Source: Candidatus Colimorpha enterica (GTDB taxonomy: Bacteria; Bacillota; Clostridia; Oscillospirales; CAG-272). From it: a stretch of 7,855 nt of DNA. The translations under genes were made by a program, and so were the position numbers. The stretch is taken from assembly GCA_000433515.1 (NCBI GenBank), contig FR891214.1:1-7855 (forward strand). The letters run 5' to 3'. The first letter of the stretch is position 1, and each line of letters opens with the position of its first letter. The notes below the pieces were generated by a model, which did not search any database, was not told the origin of the DNA, and saw only the letters and a list, made by a program, of their open reading frames with translations. Below, piece after piece: positions 5,952 through 7,855 of the stretch.

Positions 5952-7855
5952 AAAAAATATATTCCGTTCTGCTTGCGGCTGTTCTCGGAGGAAACATGAT
6001 AATCGGTACATCGGCAATAATTCCCGGGGTCAGCCCTGACATCGATCCGACGGTAATAAAGGACATTACCCTGCCGGAAAAATACGACCAGTCCTTCAGA
6101 GACGGAATGCCGTACGGCGTTTTCGTTGTCGGAGACGATGCGTCGTATTCCTTCGGCACGGCGACGGACAGACACGGCAATCTCTACACCGCATCCTTCA
6201 ACCGGAGCGACGTTACAGTGAGAAAGCCGGACAAAAACGGCAGAATTTCGCTTGATTCTGAGACGGAAACGATACGGCTTGGCTGTCCGGGGCTGTTCTG
6301 CATTGCGATTGACGCAAACGGCGACCTGCTTTTCTCAAGCTGCACCGACAAAGACGGCTGGATCGGCAGGTACGGGATGAAGACCGGGCGGATAACAAAG
6401 CTGATAACCGGGCTTGTCCGCCCCAATCAGATGGCGGTTGACGGGAACAACAACGTCTATGCCGTCTGCGAAAACGGAAACATATACCGCTATAACGATG
6501 CCGACGGAAGCGTTGACACGGTGGCAGAGGGACTCGGCGGGCTTCAGAGCTGCACGGTTGCGGCAGACGGGACGGTTTATGTTCTGTCATACGGAGTTTT
6601 CAGTGACGATCCCATTGTCGGCGTGGCTTATGCCGGCGGGACGCTGTGGCAGATACGCGACGGCAGGGAACCGGAGGTCGTGTATGCCGGAAATCAGGAG
6701 TTTGTCTGGCGTGCAAGGGGACTTATATGCGACGAGCTCGGATATGTCTACCTGACCGGAGAGGGCAACGCATGGGACAACGGAAACTCATCGGTCATTG
6801 CGCGGTTCGATCCCGGAACGCGGAAAATCGAAAAGGTGACCTCAGGGCTTGACTATGCGACGTTTATCGCATACGGAAATGACGGCAGGTTCTATCAGTG
6901 TCTGGCGCGCGACGATCTTGTCGTTGCCTGTTCGGAAAAGGCGGAAAAGGGATTTTCGGAGCAGGACGGCTGGAGCGACGGAATAAAGGTCATATCATAC
7001 GGCGGGACGTTCGTTCCGGACAGCGGCGGGGTGAAGGTGAAGATCGGCTCGCTTTCGCTGTCAGCCGGTATAAAGACCGACGGTAAACACGGGAAGGTCT
7101 GCGGCTGGATAAGGGTTCCGGCTGAGCTTCTTCCGGAGACCGACAACACATGGACCGGCGACAACAACGGCAAATATCCGCTTCCGCAGGCTTCTCTTTC
7201 GGGAAACGGGAGGGGAAGGTGCGCCGTGATGCCGGCAAGGACGCACACCCGCTCGCGCTGGCCGCTTCCCGACATTTACACGCCCGCCGCGGATTTCAGG
7301 GACAATCCCGAGGCTTATCTCGTGTATTTTGAGTGGACTCCGGAGGGCTCGGAGGAAAAAGCAGATCCCGACGAGTTCCGCGACACCGACAGGGCACCTG
7401 CGGGGCTGTCTTACGGCATATCGTCCGGAATATCCGGGCTTGAAAGGTCGCCGGCTTTTGCGGGAAAGTCCGACAGACGGACATACTCTCTTGATTTTTC
7501 GAAGGGAACCGGCCTCTGCACGGTCGGCAGCGGCATTTCGTTTGCGATAAAGACAGAAAAGAGCGGTCAGACTCCCGCTCTTACGGTTCTGGCAGACAAT
7601 ACCGGGGCCGAAGGGCGCGGGCTGAGGGCAATCTTCGGCACCGGAGGGCGGCTGAACGTTGCCTTTTCCGGTGGGAAACCGGAAATTACGGTTTTTGACG
7701 GGTATATCGGTTATGACATATTTGACGGAGAATGGCACACCTTCCGGCTGGAGAACAGCTTCGGGAAATATGCTCTTGTCATTGACGGGATAGTTGTGAC
7801 CTGCGACGGCTTCGACGCGGCGGCGGATGAATACTGCTCCGGCAATGCGCTGTCG
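5948..7855 (+). CDS. Secreted beta-propeller (NHL/SMP-30-like) protein with LamG-like domain (partial, 3' end off the window)
   Basis: The frame is open from the ATG at 5948 to the window edge (636 residues, no stop). An N-terminal signal peptide (about 1-23, MKKIYSVLLAAVLGG to GTSA) indicates export. Residues about 60-330 carry a recurring 'xxDxxGxxY' blade motif: TDRHGNLYTAS, IDANGDLLFSS, VDGNNNVYAVCENGNIYRYN, AADGTVYVLS, CDELGYVYLTGEGN and GNDGRFYQC. That is about six blades of an NHL/SMP-30-type propeller. Residues 345-510 match no family I recognise. The C-terminal part (about 512-636) looks LamG/concanavalin-like, with DGEWHTFRLENSFGKYALVIDG. The start is supported by GGAG 8 bases upstream and by the ATGA overlap with the lipoprotein gene. 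A role in recognising or processing an extracellular glycan is inferred from its neighbours. Propellers may be catalytic or purely binding, and I see no clear active site. Confidence 0.8.
   Translation, partial: MKKIYSVLLAAVLGGNMIIGTSAIIPGVSPDIDPTVIKDITLPEKYDQSFRDGMPYGVFVVGDDASYSFGTATDRHGNLYTASFNRSDVTVRKPDKNGRISLDSETETIRLGCPGLFCIAIDANGDLLFSSCTDKDGWIGRYGMKTGRITKLITGLVRPNQMAVDGNNNVYAVCENGNIYRYNDADGSVDTVAEGLGGLQSCTVAADGTVYVLSYGVFSDDPIVGVAYAGGTLWQIRDGREPEVVYAGNQEFVWRARGLICDELGYVYLTGEGNAWDNGNSSVIARFDPGTRKIEKVTSGLDYATFIAYGNDGRFYQCLARDDLVVACSEKAEKGFSEQDGWSDGIKVISYGGTFVPDSGGVKVKIGSLSLSAGIKTDGKHGKVCGWIRVPAELLPETDNTWTGDNNGKYPLPQASLSGNGRGRCAVMPARTHTRSRWPLPDIYTPAADFRDNPEAYLVYFEWTPEGSEEKADPDEFRDTDRAPAGLSYGISSGISGLERSPAFAGKSDRRTYSLDFSKGTGLCTVGSGISFAIKTEKSGQTPALTVLADNTGAEGRGLRAIFGTGGRLNVAFSGGKPEITVFDGYIGYDIFDGEWHTFRLENSFGKYALVIDGIVVTCDGFDAAADEYCSGNALS

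Noticed and set aside
7061..7738. A 225-codon minus-strand open frame opposite the propeller gene
   Set aside because: It is antisense to a continuous frame with signal peptide and domain signatures, has no ribosome binding site and contains no recognisable motif.

Overview
The window looks like chromosomal DNA of a moderately GC-rich Bacillota bacterium, most likely a gut-type Clostridia. The grounds are the gene families (an ECF sigma factor with an RsgI-like anti-sigma protein, an AraC regulator beside a sugar-type solute-binding lipoprotein, a GH127-type glycosidase), strong AGGAGG-like ribosome binding sites and SigA-type promoters. This is an inference from gene content, not a taxonomic match. 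I see no rRNA, tRNA, CRISPR array or mobile element.

Left part, minus strand (1-1571): an ECF sigma factor overlaps by four bases (ATGA) a membrane-anchored anti-sigma protein. The anti-sigma protein carries an RsgI-type extracellular region and PepSY repeats, and runs off the left edge. A plausible ECF-type promoter lies just upstream of the sigma gene. The pair reads as a self-contained envelope-sensing module.

Middle part, minus strand (1657-4262): a cytoplasmic GH127/GH146-type (DUF1680) glycosidase with its zinc and cysteine catalytic residues intact. Its reading frame breaks near a five-T run at 1884-1888, which puts about 74 C-terminal residues in another frame. Upstream of it is an AraC-family regulator with a GTG start. 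Each has its own SigA-type promoter.

Right part, plus strand (4485-7855): divergent from araC, a solute-binding lipoprotein gene overlaps by ATGA a gene for a secreted protein. That secreted protein has an NHL/SMP-30-like beta-propeller and a LamG-like domain, and is cut by the right edge.

How the parts may work together: a 16-base element, conserved at 14 of 16 positions, lies exactly 9 bases upstream of the -35 hexamer of both the glycosidase promoter and the lipoprotein promoter. The copy in the divergent region also overlaps the -35 of araC. This suggests one regulon in which the AraC protein activates glycan binding, extracellular recognition and intracellular arabinoside (or related sugar) cleavage while repressing itself. 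No transporter permeases are in view, so uptake must rely on genes elsewhere or beyond the right edge.
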